64,000 nt of DNA from Diploptera punctata (lineage: Eukaryota > Arthropoda > Insecta > Blattodea > Blaberidae). This document shows, in pieces, positions 1-13,250 of the stretch (the stretch's first letter is position 1; every line of letters begins with the position of its first letter). The stretch is taken from NCBI GenBank assembly GCA_030220185.1, contig JASPKZ010004954.1:1-64000 (forward strand). Reading direction: 5' to 3'. Under the pieces are notes generated by a model. That model worked only from the letters and a program-made list of their open reading frames with translations, ran no database searches and was not told the origin of the DNA. Both the position numbers and the translations under genes were made by a program.

Positions 1-60
1 TTATTATTATTATTATTATTATTAATTATTTTATTATTATTATTATTATTATTATTTTCT
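1..60. repeat. (TTA)n microsatellite
   Basis: Imperfect ATT/TTA trinucleotide tract at the window edge. The same motif recurs more than ten times in the window. Confidence 0.9.
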
Positions 61-211
61 TTTCTACTAAGATCCCCCAAATTTTCCTTCAATTTTTTTG
101 TACCTTTCCATCATCATTAAGTTGTCCGTTTCCATTGTTCTCATTACCAGAACGAAATTTCATTAACTTTGTATAATATCTAGAAGCCAATCCCGTAGAC
201 CGCTATTGGCC
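61..211. other. Left flank of the tandem array
   Basis: Sequence not matched elsewhere in the window. The first array unit begins abruptly at GGACATGTG near 212, without the GGTCCGAGCGGTCGGCCTT segment that precedes it at later unit junctions, so this is the left array boundary. Confidence 0.5.
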
Positions 212-2475
212 GGACATGTGGGCATCATGCGTAATGAAATAGGAGGCAGGAAAACTTCTTTAAGAACCAAAGTTTAGGGGTAAGAATGGGAGCGGAGTAA
301 ACTATTAACATGATTTGAGAAAATATTAATTATACAGGAATTGATTCATAATAGTCACCGCTGTGGTCTCGAGGTAGCGTGCTGCCTTGTCAACGCGAGC
401 CCGGGTTCGTTCCCCGTCGGGGCAGTTTTTTCCTGGGTGAGGTTTTTACGGGGTTTTTCCTCACCTGTAAGACAAATGTCAAAAATTTCAAGGCCGAAAC
501 GGTCCCCAAAAATCATATGGCCATCATCATCATCCTTAAACATTATCATCATTACAAAATCCTCACCGGTGTGGGAGCAACGCGAAGCTACCCCCAGCTA
601 CAATTCCCTAGTAAAGCTGCCAAAGTAGTCATGAAAATGCTACGCTTGCAATGAATTAGCTGCCTTCGTGCTGACTTACTATGGGATGGAATGGATTAAT
701 ACTATGAAGAGCATGTGTTTAGCGCGGCCTTGAATCTCCTTAGTGGATAGTGCGAGTTATTTAGTTAATTATTGCATGCGACTTTTTGTTGTGACCATTT
801 TCAGTTTTAAAGACAAACCATATTAATAGAATTTTCCAACATCTTATTCAATATATCACAAATGATATATAATTTAGGACGGTACACATTTTCAGAATGT
901 TCATTGATATAACTTTTTTTCTCATAATCGGCGACGCCTCGACACTTATTAACATTAATAATAGTCTCACTAATGACAGGAGAATTCAAGTGTTTTGAAT
1001 CAAGAAAAATCGCAAAAGATTTGGTTCATAGAGCACAATTGGTCACGCGCGTCGTAGTCGATACTGGTAAAGGCAAGAGGCCTTATGGCAGAGCTACGGG
1101 ACTTGCGGCTGGTTCGGGTCTCAATGGGGGGAGAAAATTTTCTCATGGATTTTTCGGACAGTCTGGGATCAGTGCCCACCCACCCATCATGAGGAATTTG
1201 GTAGTACGACAATAAGTATTGGCCTCCAGATTGAGAAAATCGGACATAACGATGGGGTTTGGATATCTTACCTGACCCATGCCACTGGCTGGATGATCGT
1301 CTACCACTGTGGATTACACATGTAGATGGAGAACCGGCAGCGGGTTGTTAGGTCGGGTCTTCTAGCCCTTTCGCGCCATGAAACAAACTTAGTACAATTG
1401 TTTGACTTAACCATTTATATACTTCCTCCTATAATTACTAATTAATAAAGGATGAATGGGTGAAGGTGGTTGATTTCACACACCTTACTTATAGCCTTTG
1501 TTCATCCCTGGAATCTCTTGAACTTTTGCAAAAAAAAACCATTCACGATAATCGGATTAACGGTATGGCCCACATAAAAGTACAAACAAAACAACATTCC
1601 ATTTTAATATAGTAGTTATATGGGATGAACATAGGCTATAAGAGAGTTGTGATACTCAACTCTTACAGCCTTAAAAATCACCCTTCCTAGTGACAAAATT
1701 ATTCTTACGCTGCCTAAGCAACACAGACACACAAAATTAATTTTCACAGAATGGAATATCTCAAAAACGTCTACAAAACAGTCTACGCACAGCACAATAT
1801 TTATCTTTTACGGATAACTAACATTTTTGTCTTTCTTCATGCCAAGAAGATCGGGATATTAGATTGTCTGACAAGCGTCCATGCGGGAATTTTATGGGGT
1901 TTTTGAAAAAGTGTTCATAATTTCCCAGGAAGGTTATAGACTATAAGAGATTCTTAATTCTTCCTACCCCTTCACCCTTAAATCAATCATCTTTGTAGTG
2001 AAAAAGTAAAATAAAAGTGGCTCTTGGAAGCTTAAAGAGTTTACGCTGCCTAAATAACCATAACAATACACCAAACAATAATGTATACACAGAATTGAAT
2101 ATCTAAAAAGAACTCTACAAAACAACGCCGGCGACAGCATATGTTTATCTTTTATGGATAACTCACAATAACCATTTTGTCTTTCCTTATGACAAAATGA
2201 TCGGGATAAGTAGATTCCCGGCAAGCATAGCAGCCAGCACGGGATAGAACTCGAAATGACGACTTTTTTCTTTCAGCTCATTTATGTCAAAATACAGGTG
2301 ATCACAGTAAATTCTCGGGCGAATGCCGGGTATTCAGCACGGGGGTATTTAAAAATAATACTATTCTAAATTTATAACTATTTTTCCTTTGCGCATGTTC
2401 AACTAAACGTAAAAACACATTGTCATTTATTGAGGCGTAGCAGCGCACGCCGTTTTATTAGCTGTTACACACACA

Positions 2476-2521
<46 letters not shown>

Positions 2522-2544
2522 ATATGGTATGATAAGAAAAATAA

Positions 2545-2614
2545 ATGCTGGACGGGATTCGAACCCCTGATCTCTGAGTTGTACCTCAGCGTGATATCCA
2601 GTAACTACCAGGCG
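2545..2614 (-). tRNA. tRNA-like copy, unit 1, inverted
   Basis: Left arm of the unit-1 palindrome. Several one-base changes relative to the reference copy (T arm reads CAGGGG, one base lost in the acceptor) break the fold. Confidence 0.4.
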
Positions 2615-2989
2615 ACTCCCATTCAAACACTTTTTTTCGTGTATAGAGTATTTACTCTCCATTATACTAGATGTCGCGAGAACACTGTCTTCACTGCCAT
2701 CTAGTAGCTGACTATATCAGTACTCAAATTAAAGAGAATGTTTTTTTTACTTTATAAGCAGTGATGCGTTTATCGATGTTATAACTAAATCTTTAAACAT
2801 TGAGATTAAAGATTTAACTTATCACATCGATAAAGCATCACTGCTATAAAGTAAAATAAATATTCTCTTTAATTTGCTTACTTGTAATAGTCAGCGCTAG
2901 ATGGCAGTGAGACATTGTTCTCGCGACATCTAGTAATAATTGGAGAGTATAATACATATATAAGCAAAAAATAAGTGTTTGAATGGATT

Positions 2990-3060
2990 CGACCTGGTAT
3001 TGTAATGGATATCACGCTGAGTAAAGACTCAGAGATCCGGGTTCGAATCCGTCCAGGCAT
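2990..3060 (+). tRNA. tRNA-like copy, unit 1, first direct
   Basis: Acceptor begins GACCTGG instead of GCCTGG, with indels in the D and anticodon arms. The B box GGTTCGAATCC is intact. Confidence 0.4.
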
Positions 3061-3283
3061 TATTTTTCTTATCATACCATATTAAGCTTGCATTGCTCAA
3101 TGTTAAAGATTAATTATACATCGATAAAGCATCACTGCTATAAACGTAAATAAATATTCTTTAATTTGCTTACTTGATTAGTCAGCTACTAGATGGCACG
3201 TGACGACAGTGTTCTCGCGACATCTAGTAAAGAATGGAGAGTAATAATATACATATAAGAAAAATAAGTGTTTGATTGGATTT

Positions 3284-3353
3284 CGCCTGGTATGGTAATG
3301 GGTCTCACGCTGAGGTACAAAGCTCAGAATCCAGGTTCGATCCGTCCAGGCAT
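3284..3353 (+). tRNA. tRNA-like copy, unit 1, second direct
   Basis: The D arm and B box carry indels (TTCGATCC has lost a base), and the anticodon loop is altered to TACAAAG. Likely damaged or misread. Confidence 0.35.
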
Positions 3354-5784
3354 TATTTTTCTTATCAGACAAATATAAGCTTGCATTGCTCAATGTTAGA
3401 GATTTAATTATACATATATATATATATATATTATATATTGTTACAGTGGAGGTTTAACCCAGTCATAACATAACGTACATAAAAAGGGATCTTTATATTT
3501 TAAGTGATCTTTTGGTCCGAGGGGTCGTCCTTGGACATGTGCATCATCGTATGAAATAGGAGCATGATAACTTCTTGTAAGAAACACGGTTAGGGTAAGA
3601 ATGGGGAGCGAGGTCACTATTAACAATGATTTAGGAAGATTATAATTCTACTGGAATTGATTCATAATAGTCCACCGCTGTGGTCTCGAGGTAGCGTGCT
3701 GCCTTGTCAAGCACGGCCGGGTTCGATTCCCTTCGGATTTTTTCGGTGAGTTTTTACGGGTTTTTCTCACCTGTAAGACAAAGTCAGAAAAATTTCAAGC
3801 CGAAACGGTCCCAAAACATTGGCCATCATCATCTCCTTAACATTATTATCATTATCAACATCCTTCACCGGTGTGGAAGCAACGCGAAGCACCACAGCTA
3901 CACTTCCCTAGTAAAGCTGTGCATGTAGCAGAAAATGCTACGATTGCAATGAGTCCTGCCTTCGGGCTGAATTACTATGGATTGATGATTAATATATGAG
4001 AGCATGGTTTACGCGGCTTGAATCTCCTTATTGATAGTGCGGTTTATTTGTTAATATATGATGCGACTTTTGTTGTGACAATTTTCAATTTTAAATACAA
4101 CCCATATAATAGATTTCCAAACACGTATTAAATATTCACAAAAATATATAGATTTAGACGTGACACTTTTTCAGAATGTTCATTTATATTACTTTTTTCT
4201 CATAATCGCGACGCCTGACCCTATAACATTATCTGGTCTCCTAATGCATAATAATTCAGTGTTTGAATCAAAAAATCGCAAATTATCTGGTTCATAGAGC
4301 ACAATTGGTCACGCGCCGAGTCTACTGGTAAAGGCTTTAGGCCTAGGTCCAGGAGCTACGGACTTTCGGCTGGTTGTGTCTCAATGGGGAAAGAAATTTT
4401 CTCATGTATTTTCGGCCAGTATGGTATCATTCCCACCCATCATCATGAGGAATTTGGTTAGCTCCAATAGTAGTGCCCAGATTGCGAAAACGGTCATAAC
4501 AGTTGGGGATCTGACATGACCCCTACACTGGCTGGATGACGTCTACCACGTGATTACACATTTAGATGAGAACCGGCAGGGGGTTGTTAGACTCGGTCTT
4601 CTAGGCTGTCGCGCCCTGAAAAAAATGAGTACAATTGTTTGACTTAACCATTTATATACTTCATCCTATAATTAATAATAATAAGGATGAATGGGTGAAT
4701 GGGTTGAATTTCACACCTTACTTATAGCCTTTGTTCATCCCGGAATTCTCTTGAACATTTTGCAAAAAAAACCATCACATCGGTATTAACTGGTATGGCC
4801 GCACATAAAGTACCAACAAGACAAACATTCATTTTAATTATAGTAGTATATGGGGTGAACATAGGTCTATAAGAGAGTTTGCTGATTACTCAACTCCTAC
4901 AGCCTTTAAAATCACCCTTCCTAGTGAAAATTATCCTTACGCTGTCCTAAAGCATAACAGACACACAAAATTAATTTACACAGAATTGGAATATCTCAAA
5001 AACGTTTCACAAAACAGTCGTACGACAGCATATATTTATCTTTTTACGGATAACTAACATTTTGGTCTTTCATTCATGCACAAAGATCGGGAAAATTAGA
5101 TTTGTCGGACAAGCCGTCCACTGCCGAAGTTTATGGGGGCTTTTTGGAAAAATGTTACAGAATTTTCCCAGGAAGGTTATAGACTATAAGAGAGTCTTAA
5201 TTCTCTAGCCCTTCACCCTATAAAAATCATCCTTTGTAGTGAAAAAGTAAAAATAAAAGTGGCTTCTTGGAAGCTTAAAGAGTTTACGCTGCCTAAACCA
5301 TAACAAATACACCAAAATAATGTACACAGAATTGAATATCTAAAAAGAACTCTACAACAACGCCCGCGACAGCATATGTTTATCTTTTATGGATAACTCA
5401 CAATAACCATTTTTGTCTTTCCATTATGTCAAAATGATCGGGATAAGTAGATTCCCGGGCAAGCAGAGCAGCAGCACGGATAAATCGAAATGACGAATTT
5501 TGTCTTTCAGCTCATTTATGTCAAAATACATCGGCGATACATAAATTCTCGGGCAATGCCGGGTGTTCAGCACGGTAGGGTATTTAAAAATAATAAATAT
5601 TATAAATTTATAAACTATTTTTACCTTTTGCATGTTCAACCTAAACGTAAAAACACATTGTCATTTATTGAGGGCGTAGCAGCGCACGCCGTTTATTAGC
5701 TGTTACACACACACACACACAACACACACACACAAACACACACACATATATATATATATATATATGGTATGATAAGAAAAATAA

Positions 5785-5859
5785 ATGCCTGGACGGGATT
5801 CGAACCCGGATTCTCTTGAGTCTGTACCTCAGCGGTGATATCCATTACACTACCAGGCG
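5785..5859 (-). tRNA. tRNA-like copy, unit 2, inverted
   Basis: Single-base insertions lengthen the copy to about 75 nt; otherwise the reference sequence is recognisable. Confidence 0.4.
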
Positions 5860-6243
5860 AAATCCAATTCAAAACACTTATTTTTCTTATATATGTATTA
5901 TACTCTCCATTATTACTAGATGTCGCGAGAACACATGTCTTCACTTGCCATCTAGTAGCTGACTATATCAAGTAAGCGCCAAATTAAAGAGAATATTTAT
6001 TTTACTTTATAGCAGTGATTGCTTTATCGATGTTATAATTAAAATCTTTAATCTCAATGTTAAAGATTAATTATAACATCGATTAAAGCATCACTTCTAT
6101 AAAGTAAAATAAATATTCTCTTTAATTTGCTTACTTGATATAGTCAGCTTACTAGATGGCAGTGAAGACAGTGTTCTCGCGACATCTAGTAATAATGGAG
6201 AGTATAATACATATATAAGAAAAATAAGTGTTTGAATTGGATT

Positions 6244-6319
6244 CGCCTGGTAGTGTAATGGATATCACGCTGAGGTACAGACTCAGGAGATCCGAGTGTT
6301 TCGAATCCCGTCCAGGCAT
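6244..6319 (+). tRNA. tRNA-like copy, unit 2, first direct
   Basis: The T arm has insertions (CCGAGTGTTTCGAAT) that destroy the T stem. The acceptor and anticodon arms are intact apart from one extra G. Confidence 0.4.
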
Positions 6320-6547
6320 TTATTTTTCTTATCATACCATATTAAGCTTGCATTGCCTCAATGTTAAAGATTTAAATTATAACATCGATAAAGCATCACT
6401 GCTATAAAGTAAAATAAATATTTCTCTTTAATTTGCTTACTTGATATAGTCAGCTACTAGATGGCAGTGAAGACAGTGTTCTCGCGACATCTAGTAATAA
6501 TGGAGAGTATAATCATATATAAGAAAAATAAGTGTTTGAATTGGATT

Positions 6548-6619
6548 CGCCTGGTAGTGTAATGGATATCACGCTGAGGTACAGACTCAGAGATCCAGGT
6601 TCGAATCCCGTCCAGGCAT
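6548..6619 (+). tRNA. tRNA-like copy, unit 2, second direct
   Basis: Full-length, without indels. It carries the CCAGG variant T stem, giving an extra A-C mismatch opposite CCCGT. Confidence 0.5.
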
Positions 6620-9045
6620 TTATTTTCTTATCATATACCATATTAAGCTTGCATTGCTCAATGTTAAAGATTTAATTATAACATATATATATATATAATA
6701 TATATTGTACAGTGGAGGTTAACCCCAGTCAATAATCATAACGTAGCATAAAAAGGGATCTTTATATTTTAAGTGATCTTGGTCCGAGCGGTCGGCCTTG
6801 GACATGTGGCATCAATGCGTAATGAAATAGGCGCATGAAAACTTCTTGTAAGAAACCAAAGGGTTAGGGTAGAATGGGGAGCGAGTAAATATTAACAATG
6901 ATTTGAGGAAGATTAATTAATTATACAGGAATTGATTCATAATAGTCCACCGCTGTGGTCTCGAGGTAGCGTGCTGCCTTGTCAAGCAGCGAGCCCGGGT
7001 TCGATTCCCGGTCGGGGCAGTTTTTTCTGGGTGAGGTTTTTATCGGGGTTTTTTCATCACCTGTAAGACAAAATGTCAGAAAAATTTCAAGGCCGAAAAC
7101 GGACCCCCAAAATCATATGGCCATCATCATCATCCTTAACATTATCATCCTTATCAACATCTTCACCGGTGTGGAAAGCAACGCGAAGCTACCACCACAG
7201 CTACAATTCCCTAGTAAAGCTGCAAAGTAGCATGAAAATGCTACGATTGCCAATGAAAGTAGCTGCCTTCGGGCTCTGAATTACTATGGATGGATGGATT
7301 AATAATATGAAGAGCATGTGTTAGCGCGGCCTTGAATCTCCTTATTGGATAGTGGCGAGTTATTTAGTTAATTATATGCATGCGACTTTTTGTTGTTGAC
7401 AAATTTTCAGATTTTAAAGACAAACCATATTAATAGAATTTTTCCAAACATCGTATTAAATATATCACAAAAAATATATATATTTAGGACGGTACACTTT
7501 CAAACTGTTCATTAATATTAACTTTTTTCTCATAATCGGCGACGCCTCGACACTTATTAACATTAATAATAGTCTCACTAATGACAGAAGAATTCAAGTG
7601 TTTGAATCAAGAAAAATCGCGCAAAATTATCTGGTTCATAGAGCACAATTGGTCACGCGCCCGTAGTCTACTGGTAAAGGCAAGAGGCCTTAGGGCAGAG
7701 CTACGGGACTTGCGGCTGGTTTCGGGTCTCAATGGGGAAAGAAATTTTCTCATGGATTTTCGGCCAGTATGAGGATCAGTGCCCACCCATCATCATGAGA
7801 GATTTGGGTAGCTACAATAAGTAGGTGGCTCCAGATTGAGAAAACCGGACATAACGAGTGGGGGATCTGACATGACCCCTACACTGGCTGGATGATCGTC
7901 TACCACTGTGATTAACAATGTAGATGAGAACCGGCAGCGGGTGTTAGACTCGGGTCTTCTAGGCCTGTCGCGCCATGAAAAAAAATGAGTTACAATTGTT
8001 TGACTTATACCATTTATATACTTCATCCTATATATTAATAATTAATAAAGGATGAATGGGTGAAGGGGTTGAATTTCACACCTTACTTATAGCCTTTGTT
8101 CATCCCGGGAATCTCTTGAACATTTTGCAAAAAAAACCATCACAATCGGATTAACGGTATGGCCGCACATAAAGTACAAACAAACAAACATTCATTTTAA
8201 TATAGTAGGTATATGGGATGAAACATAGGCTATAAGAGAGTTGTGATACTCAACTCCTACAGCCTTAAAAAATCACCCTTCCTAGTGAAAAATTATCCTT
8301 ACGCTGCCTAAAGCATAACAGACACACAAAATTAATTTACACAGAATTGAATATCTCAAAAACGTCTACAAAACAGTCTACGACAGCATATATTTATCTT
8401 TTACGGATAACTAACATTTTTGTCTTTCATTCATGCCAAGAAGATCGGGAATAATTAGATTGTCGGACAAGCGTCCACTGCCGAATTTTATGGGGCTTTT
8501 TGAAAAATGTTCAGAATTTTCCCAGGAAGGTTATAGACTATTAGAGAGTCTTAATTCTCTACGCCCTTCACCCTTAAAAATCATCCTTTGTAGTGAAAAA
8601 AGTAAAATAAAAGTGGCTCTTGGAAGCTTAAAGAGTTTACGCTGCCTAAACCATAACAAATACACCAAAATAATGTACACAGAATTGAATATCTAAAAAG
8701 AACTCTACAACAACGCCCGCGACAGCATATGTTATCTTTTATGGATAACTCACAATAACCATTTTTGTCTTTCATTTATGTCAAAATGATCGGATAAGTA
8801 GATTCCCGGGCAAGCAGAGCAGCAGCACGGATAAATCGAAATGACGAATTTTGTCTTTCAGCTCATTTATGTCAAATACATCGGGATACATAAATTCTCG
8901 GGCAATGCCGGGTATTCAGCACGGGGTATTTAAAAATAATAACGATATAAATTTATAACTATTTTTACCTTTTGCATGTTCAACTAAACGTAAAAAACAC
9001 ATTGTCATTTATTGAGGCGTAGCAGCGCACGCCGTTTATTAGCTG

Positions 9046-9099
<54 letters not shown>

Positions 9100-9118
9100 G
9101 GTATGATAAGAAAAATAA

Positions 9119-9190
9119 ATGCCTGGACGGGATTCGAACCCGGATCTCTGAGTCTGTACCTCAGCGTGATATCCATTACACTACCAGGCG
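9119..9190 (-). tRNA. tRNA-like copy, unit 3, inverted
   Basis: Identical to the unit-4 reference across 72 nt. It faces away from the two plus-strand copies. Confidence 0.55.
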
Positions 9191-9566
9191 AATCCAATTC
9201 AAACACTTATTTTTCTTATATATGTATTATACTCTCCATTATTACTAGATGTCGCGAGAACACTGTCTTCACTGCCATCTAGTAGCTGACTATATCAAGT
9301 AAGCAAATTAAAGAGAATATTTATTTTACTTTATAGCATGTGATGCTTTATCGATGTTATAATTAAATCTTTAACATTGAGATTAAAGATTTAATTATAA
9401 CATCGATAAAGCATCACTGCTATAAAGTAAAATAAATATTCTCTTTAATTTGCTTACTTGATATAGTCCAGCTACTAGATGGCAGTGAAGACAGTGTTCT
9501 CGCGACATCTAGTAATAATGGAGAGTATAATACATATATAAGAAAAGTAAGTGTTTGAATTGGATT

Positions 9567-9638
9567 CGCCTGGTAGTGTAATGGATATCACGCTGAGGTA
9601 CAGACTCAGAGATCCGGGTTCGAATCCCGTCCAGGCAT
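9567..9638 (+). tRNA. tRNA-like copy, unit 3, first direct
   Basis: Reference sequence with CCGGG T stem. The 3' flank reads TTATTTTTC. Confidence 0.55.
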
Positions 9639-9864
9639 TATTTTTCTTATCATACCATATTAAGCTTGCATGCTCAATGTTAAAGATTTAATTATAACAT
9701 CGATAAAGCAATCACTGCTATAAAGTAAAATAAATATTCTCTTTTAATTTGCTTACTTGATATAGTCAGCTACTAGATGGCAGTGAAGACAGTGTTCTCG
9801 CGACATCTAGTAATAATGGAGAGTATAATACATATATAAGAAAAATAAGTGTTTGAATTGGATT

Positions 9865-9936
9865 CGCCTGGTAGTGTAATGGATATCACGCTGAGGTACA
9901 GACTCAGAGATCCAGGTTCGAATCCCGTCCAGGCAT
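9865..9936 (+). tRNA. tRNA-like copy, unit 3, second direct
   Basis: CCAGG T-stem variant, 298 bp downstream of the first direct copy. Confidence 0.5.
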
Positions 9937-12355
9937 TTATTTTTCTTATCATACCATATTAAGCTTGCATTGCTCAATGTTAAAGATTTAATTATAACAT
10001 ATATATATATTATATATAATATATTGTTACAGTGGAGGTTAACCCCAGTCATAATCATAACGTAGCATAAAAAGGGATCTTTATATTTTAAGTGATCTTT
10101 GGTCCGAGCGGGTCGGCCTTGGACATGTGGCATCAATGCGTAATGAAATAGGAGCATGAAAACTTCTTGTAAGAAACCAAGGTTAGGGTAAGAATGGGGA
10201 GCGAGTAAACTATTAACAATGATTTGAGGAAGATTAATTAATTATACAGGAATTTGATTCATAATAGTCCACCGCTGTGGTCTCGAGGTAGCGTGCTGCC
10301 TTGTCAAGCAGCGAGCCCGGGTTCGATTCCCGGTCGGGGGCAGTTTTTCTGGGTGAGGTTTTTATCGGGGGTTTTTCCTCACCTGTAAGACAAATGTCAG
10401 AAAAATTCAAGGCCGAAACGGTCCCCAAAATCATATGGCCATCATCATCATCCTTAACATTATCATCATTATCAACATCCTTCACCGGTGTGGAAAGCAA
10501 CGCGAAAGCTACCACAGCTACAATTCCCTAGTAAAAGCTGCAAAGTAGCATGAAAATGCTACGATTGCAATGAAGTAGCTGCCTTCGGGCTGAATTACTA
10601 TGGATGGATGGATTAATAATATGAAGAGCATGTGTTAGCGCGGCCTTGAAATCTCCTTATTGGATAGTGCGAGTTATTTAGTTAATTATATGCATGCGAC
10701 TTTTTGTTGTGACAATTTTCAGATTTTAAAGACAAACCATATTAATAGAATTTTCCAAACATCGTATTAAATATATCACAAAAAATATATATATTTAGGA
10801 CGGTACACTTTTCAGAATGTTCATTAATATTAACTTTTTTCTCTCATAATCGGCGACGCCTCGACACTTATTAACATTAATAATAGTCTCACTAATGACA
10901 GAAGAATTCAAGTGGTTTGAATCAAGAAAAATCGCAAAATTATCTGGTTCATAGAGCACAATTGGTCACGCGCCGTAGTCTACTGGTAAAGGCAAGAGGC
11001 CTTAGGGCAGAGCTACGGGACTTGCGGCTGGTTCGGGTCTCAATGGGGAAAGAAATTTTCTCATGGATTTTCGGCCAGTATGGGATCAGTGCCCACCCAT
11101 CATCATGAGGAATTTGGGTAGCTACAATAAGTAGTGGCTCCAGATTGAGAAAACCGGACATAACGAGTGGGGGATCTGACATGACCCCTACACTGGCTGG
11201 ATGATCGTCTACCACTGTGATTAACACATGTAGATGAGAACCGGCAGCGGGTTGTTAGACTCGGGTCTTCTAGGCCTGTCGCGCCATGAAAAAAAATGAG
11301 TACAATTGTTTGACTTAACCATTTATATACTTCATCCTATAATTAATAATTAATAAAGATGAATGGGTGAAGGGGTTGAATTTCACACCTTACTTATAGC
11401 CTTTGTTCATCCCGGGAATCTCTTGAACATTTTGCAAAAAAAACCATCACAATCGGATTAACGGTATGGCCGCACATAAAGTACAAACAAACAAACATTC
11501 ATTTTAATATAGTAGGTATATGGGATGAACATAGGCTATAAGAGAGTTGTGATACTCAACTCCTACAGCCTTAAAAATCACCCTTCCTAGTGAAAAAATT
11601 ATCCTTACGCTGCCTAAAGCATAACAGACACACAAAATTAATTTACACAGAATTGAATATCTCAAAAACGTCTACAAAACAGTCTACGACAGCATATATT
11701 TATCTTTTACGGATAACTAACATTTTTGTCTTTCATTCATGCCAAGAAGATCGGGATAATTAGATTGTCGGACAAGCGTCCACTGCCGAATTTTATGGGG
11801 CTTTTTGAAAAATGTTCAGAATTTTCCCAGGAAGGTTATAGACTATAAGAGAGTCTTAATTCTCTAGCCCTTCACCCTTAAAAATCATCCTTTGTAGTGA
11901 AAAAGTAAAATAAAAGTGGCTCTTGGAAGCTTAAAGAGTTTACGCTGCCTAAACCATAACAATAACAAATACACCAAAATAATGTACACAGAATTGAATA
12001 TCTAAAAAGAACTCTACAACAACGCCCGCGACAGCATATGTTTATCTTTTATGGATAACTCACAATAACCATTTTTGTCTTTCATTTATGTCAAAATGAT
12101 CGGGATAAGTAGATTCCCGGGCAAGCAGAGCAGCAGCACGGATAAATCGAAATGACGAATTTTGTCTTTCAGCTCATTTATGTCAAATACATCGGGATAC
12201 ATAAATTCTCGGGCAATGCCGGGTATTCAGCACGGGGTATTTAAAAATAATAACGATATAAATTTATAACTATTTTTACCTTTTGCATGTTCAACTAAAC
12301 GTAAAAACACATTGTCATTTATTGAGGCGTAGCAGCGCACGCCGTTTATTAGCTG

Positions 12356-12415
<60 letters not shown>

Positions 12416-12434
12416 GGTATGATAAGAAAAATAA

Positions 12435-12506
12435 ATGCCTGGACGGGATTCGAACCCGGATCTCTGAGTCTGTACCTCAGCGTGATATCCATTACACTAC
12501 CAGGCG
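12435..12506 (-). tRNA. tRNA-like copy, unit 4, inverted
   Basis: Exact reverse complement of the reference copy at 12881, within the palindrome 12412-12975. Confidence 0.55.
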
Positions 12507-12880
12507 AATCCAATTCAAACACTTATTTTTCTTATATATGTATTATACTCTCCATTATTACTAGATGTCGCGAGAACACTGTCTTCACTGCCATCTAGTA
12601 GCTGACTATATCAAGTAAGCAAATTAAAGAGAATATTTATTTTACTTTATAGCAGTGATGCTTTATCGATGTTATAATTAAATCTTTAACATTGAGATTA
12701 AAGATTTAATTATAACATCGATAAAGCATCACTGCTATAAAGTAAAATAAATATTCTCTTTAATTTGCTTACTTGATATAGTCAGCTACTAGATGGCAGT
12801 GAAGACAGTGTTCTCGCGACATCTAGTAATAATGGAGAGTATAATACATATATAAGAAAAATAAGTGTTTGAATTGGATT

Positions 12881-12952
12881 CGCCTGGTAGTGTAATGGAT
12901 ATCACGCTGAGGTACAGACTCAGAGATCCGGGTTCGAATCCCGTCCAGGCAT
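12881..12952 (+). tRNA. tRNA-like gene, predicted anticodon ACA (reference copy)
   Basis: The 72-nt segment folds as a canonical cloverleaf. It has U8, A14, G18G19 and A21, and a D stem GTG/CAC. The anticodon stem is CTGAG/CTCAG with 7-nt loop GTACAGA, placing ACA at positions 34-36. The T stem is CCGGG/CCCGT around TTCGAAT. Flaws are C1-A72 in the acceptor (six good pairs GCCTGG/CCAGGC), C49-U65 and T13-T22. The B box GGTTCGAATCC is perfect, and TTTATTTTT follows as a possible Pol III terminator. ACA (Cys codon UGU) is not a normal eukaryotic tRNA-Cys anticodon. A tRNA-derived repeat is therefore as likely as a translating tRNA. Confidence 0.6.
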
Positions 12953-13178
12953 TTATTTTTCTTATCATACCATATTAAGCTTGCATTGCTCAATGTTAAA
13001 GATTTAATTATAACATCGATAAAGCATCACTGCTATAAAGTAAAATAAATATTCTCTTTAATTTGCTTACTTGATATAGTCAGCTACTAGATGGCAGTGA
13101 AGACAGTGTTCTCGCGACATCTAGTAATAATGGAGAGTATAATACATATATAAGAAAAATAAGTGTTTGAATTGGATT

Positions 13179-13250
13179 CGCCTGGTAGTGTAATGGATAT
13201 CACGCTGAGGTACAGACTCAGAGATCCAGGTTCGAATCCCGTCCAGGCAT
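13179..13250 (+). tRNA. tRNA-like copy, unit 4, second direct
   Basis: CCAGG variant. The spacing of 298 bp from the reference copy defines the direct cassette length. Confidence 0.5.

Larger units (their letters stand above)
212..3532. repeat. Array unit 1 (indel-rich)
   Basis: SINE-A lies at about 356-690, SINE-B at 1046-1380, the duplicated block at about 1630-1880 and 1935-2225, (CA)n(TA)n at 2465-2521 and the tRNA palindrome at about 2523-3085. Relative to units 4 and 5 it has many one-base losses and gains, including inside the tRNA-like genes. Substitutions are fewer than indels. Confidence 0.85.
3533..6799. repeat. Array unit 2 (indel-rich)
   Basis: SINE-A is at about 3672-3990, SINE-B at 4311-4617, (CA)n(TA)n at 5703-5765 and the palindrome at about 5764-6345. 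Indels are dense in the first two thirds and thin out toward 6.5 kb. Confidence 0.85.
6800..10120. repeat. Array unit 3
   Basis: SINE-A is at about 6947-7301, SINE-B at 7655-7977, (CA)n(TA)n at 9046-9099 and the palindrome at about 9097-9660. A moderate number of indels occurs in the first kilobase; after about 8.5 kb the unit is close to the consensus. Confidence 0.9.

Noticed and set aside
12283..12564. Frames of ~90-115 codons repeated in every array unit (THTHTHTYIYIYI..., WYDKKNKCLDGIRTRISE...)
   Set aside because: They read through (CA)n(TA)n and the antisense of tRNA-like genes. Frame and length change with each indel between units.
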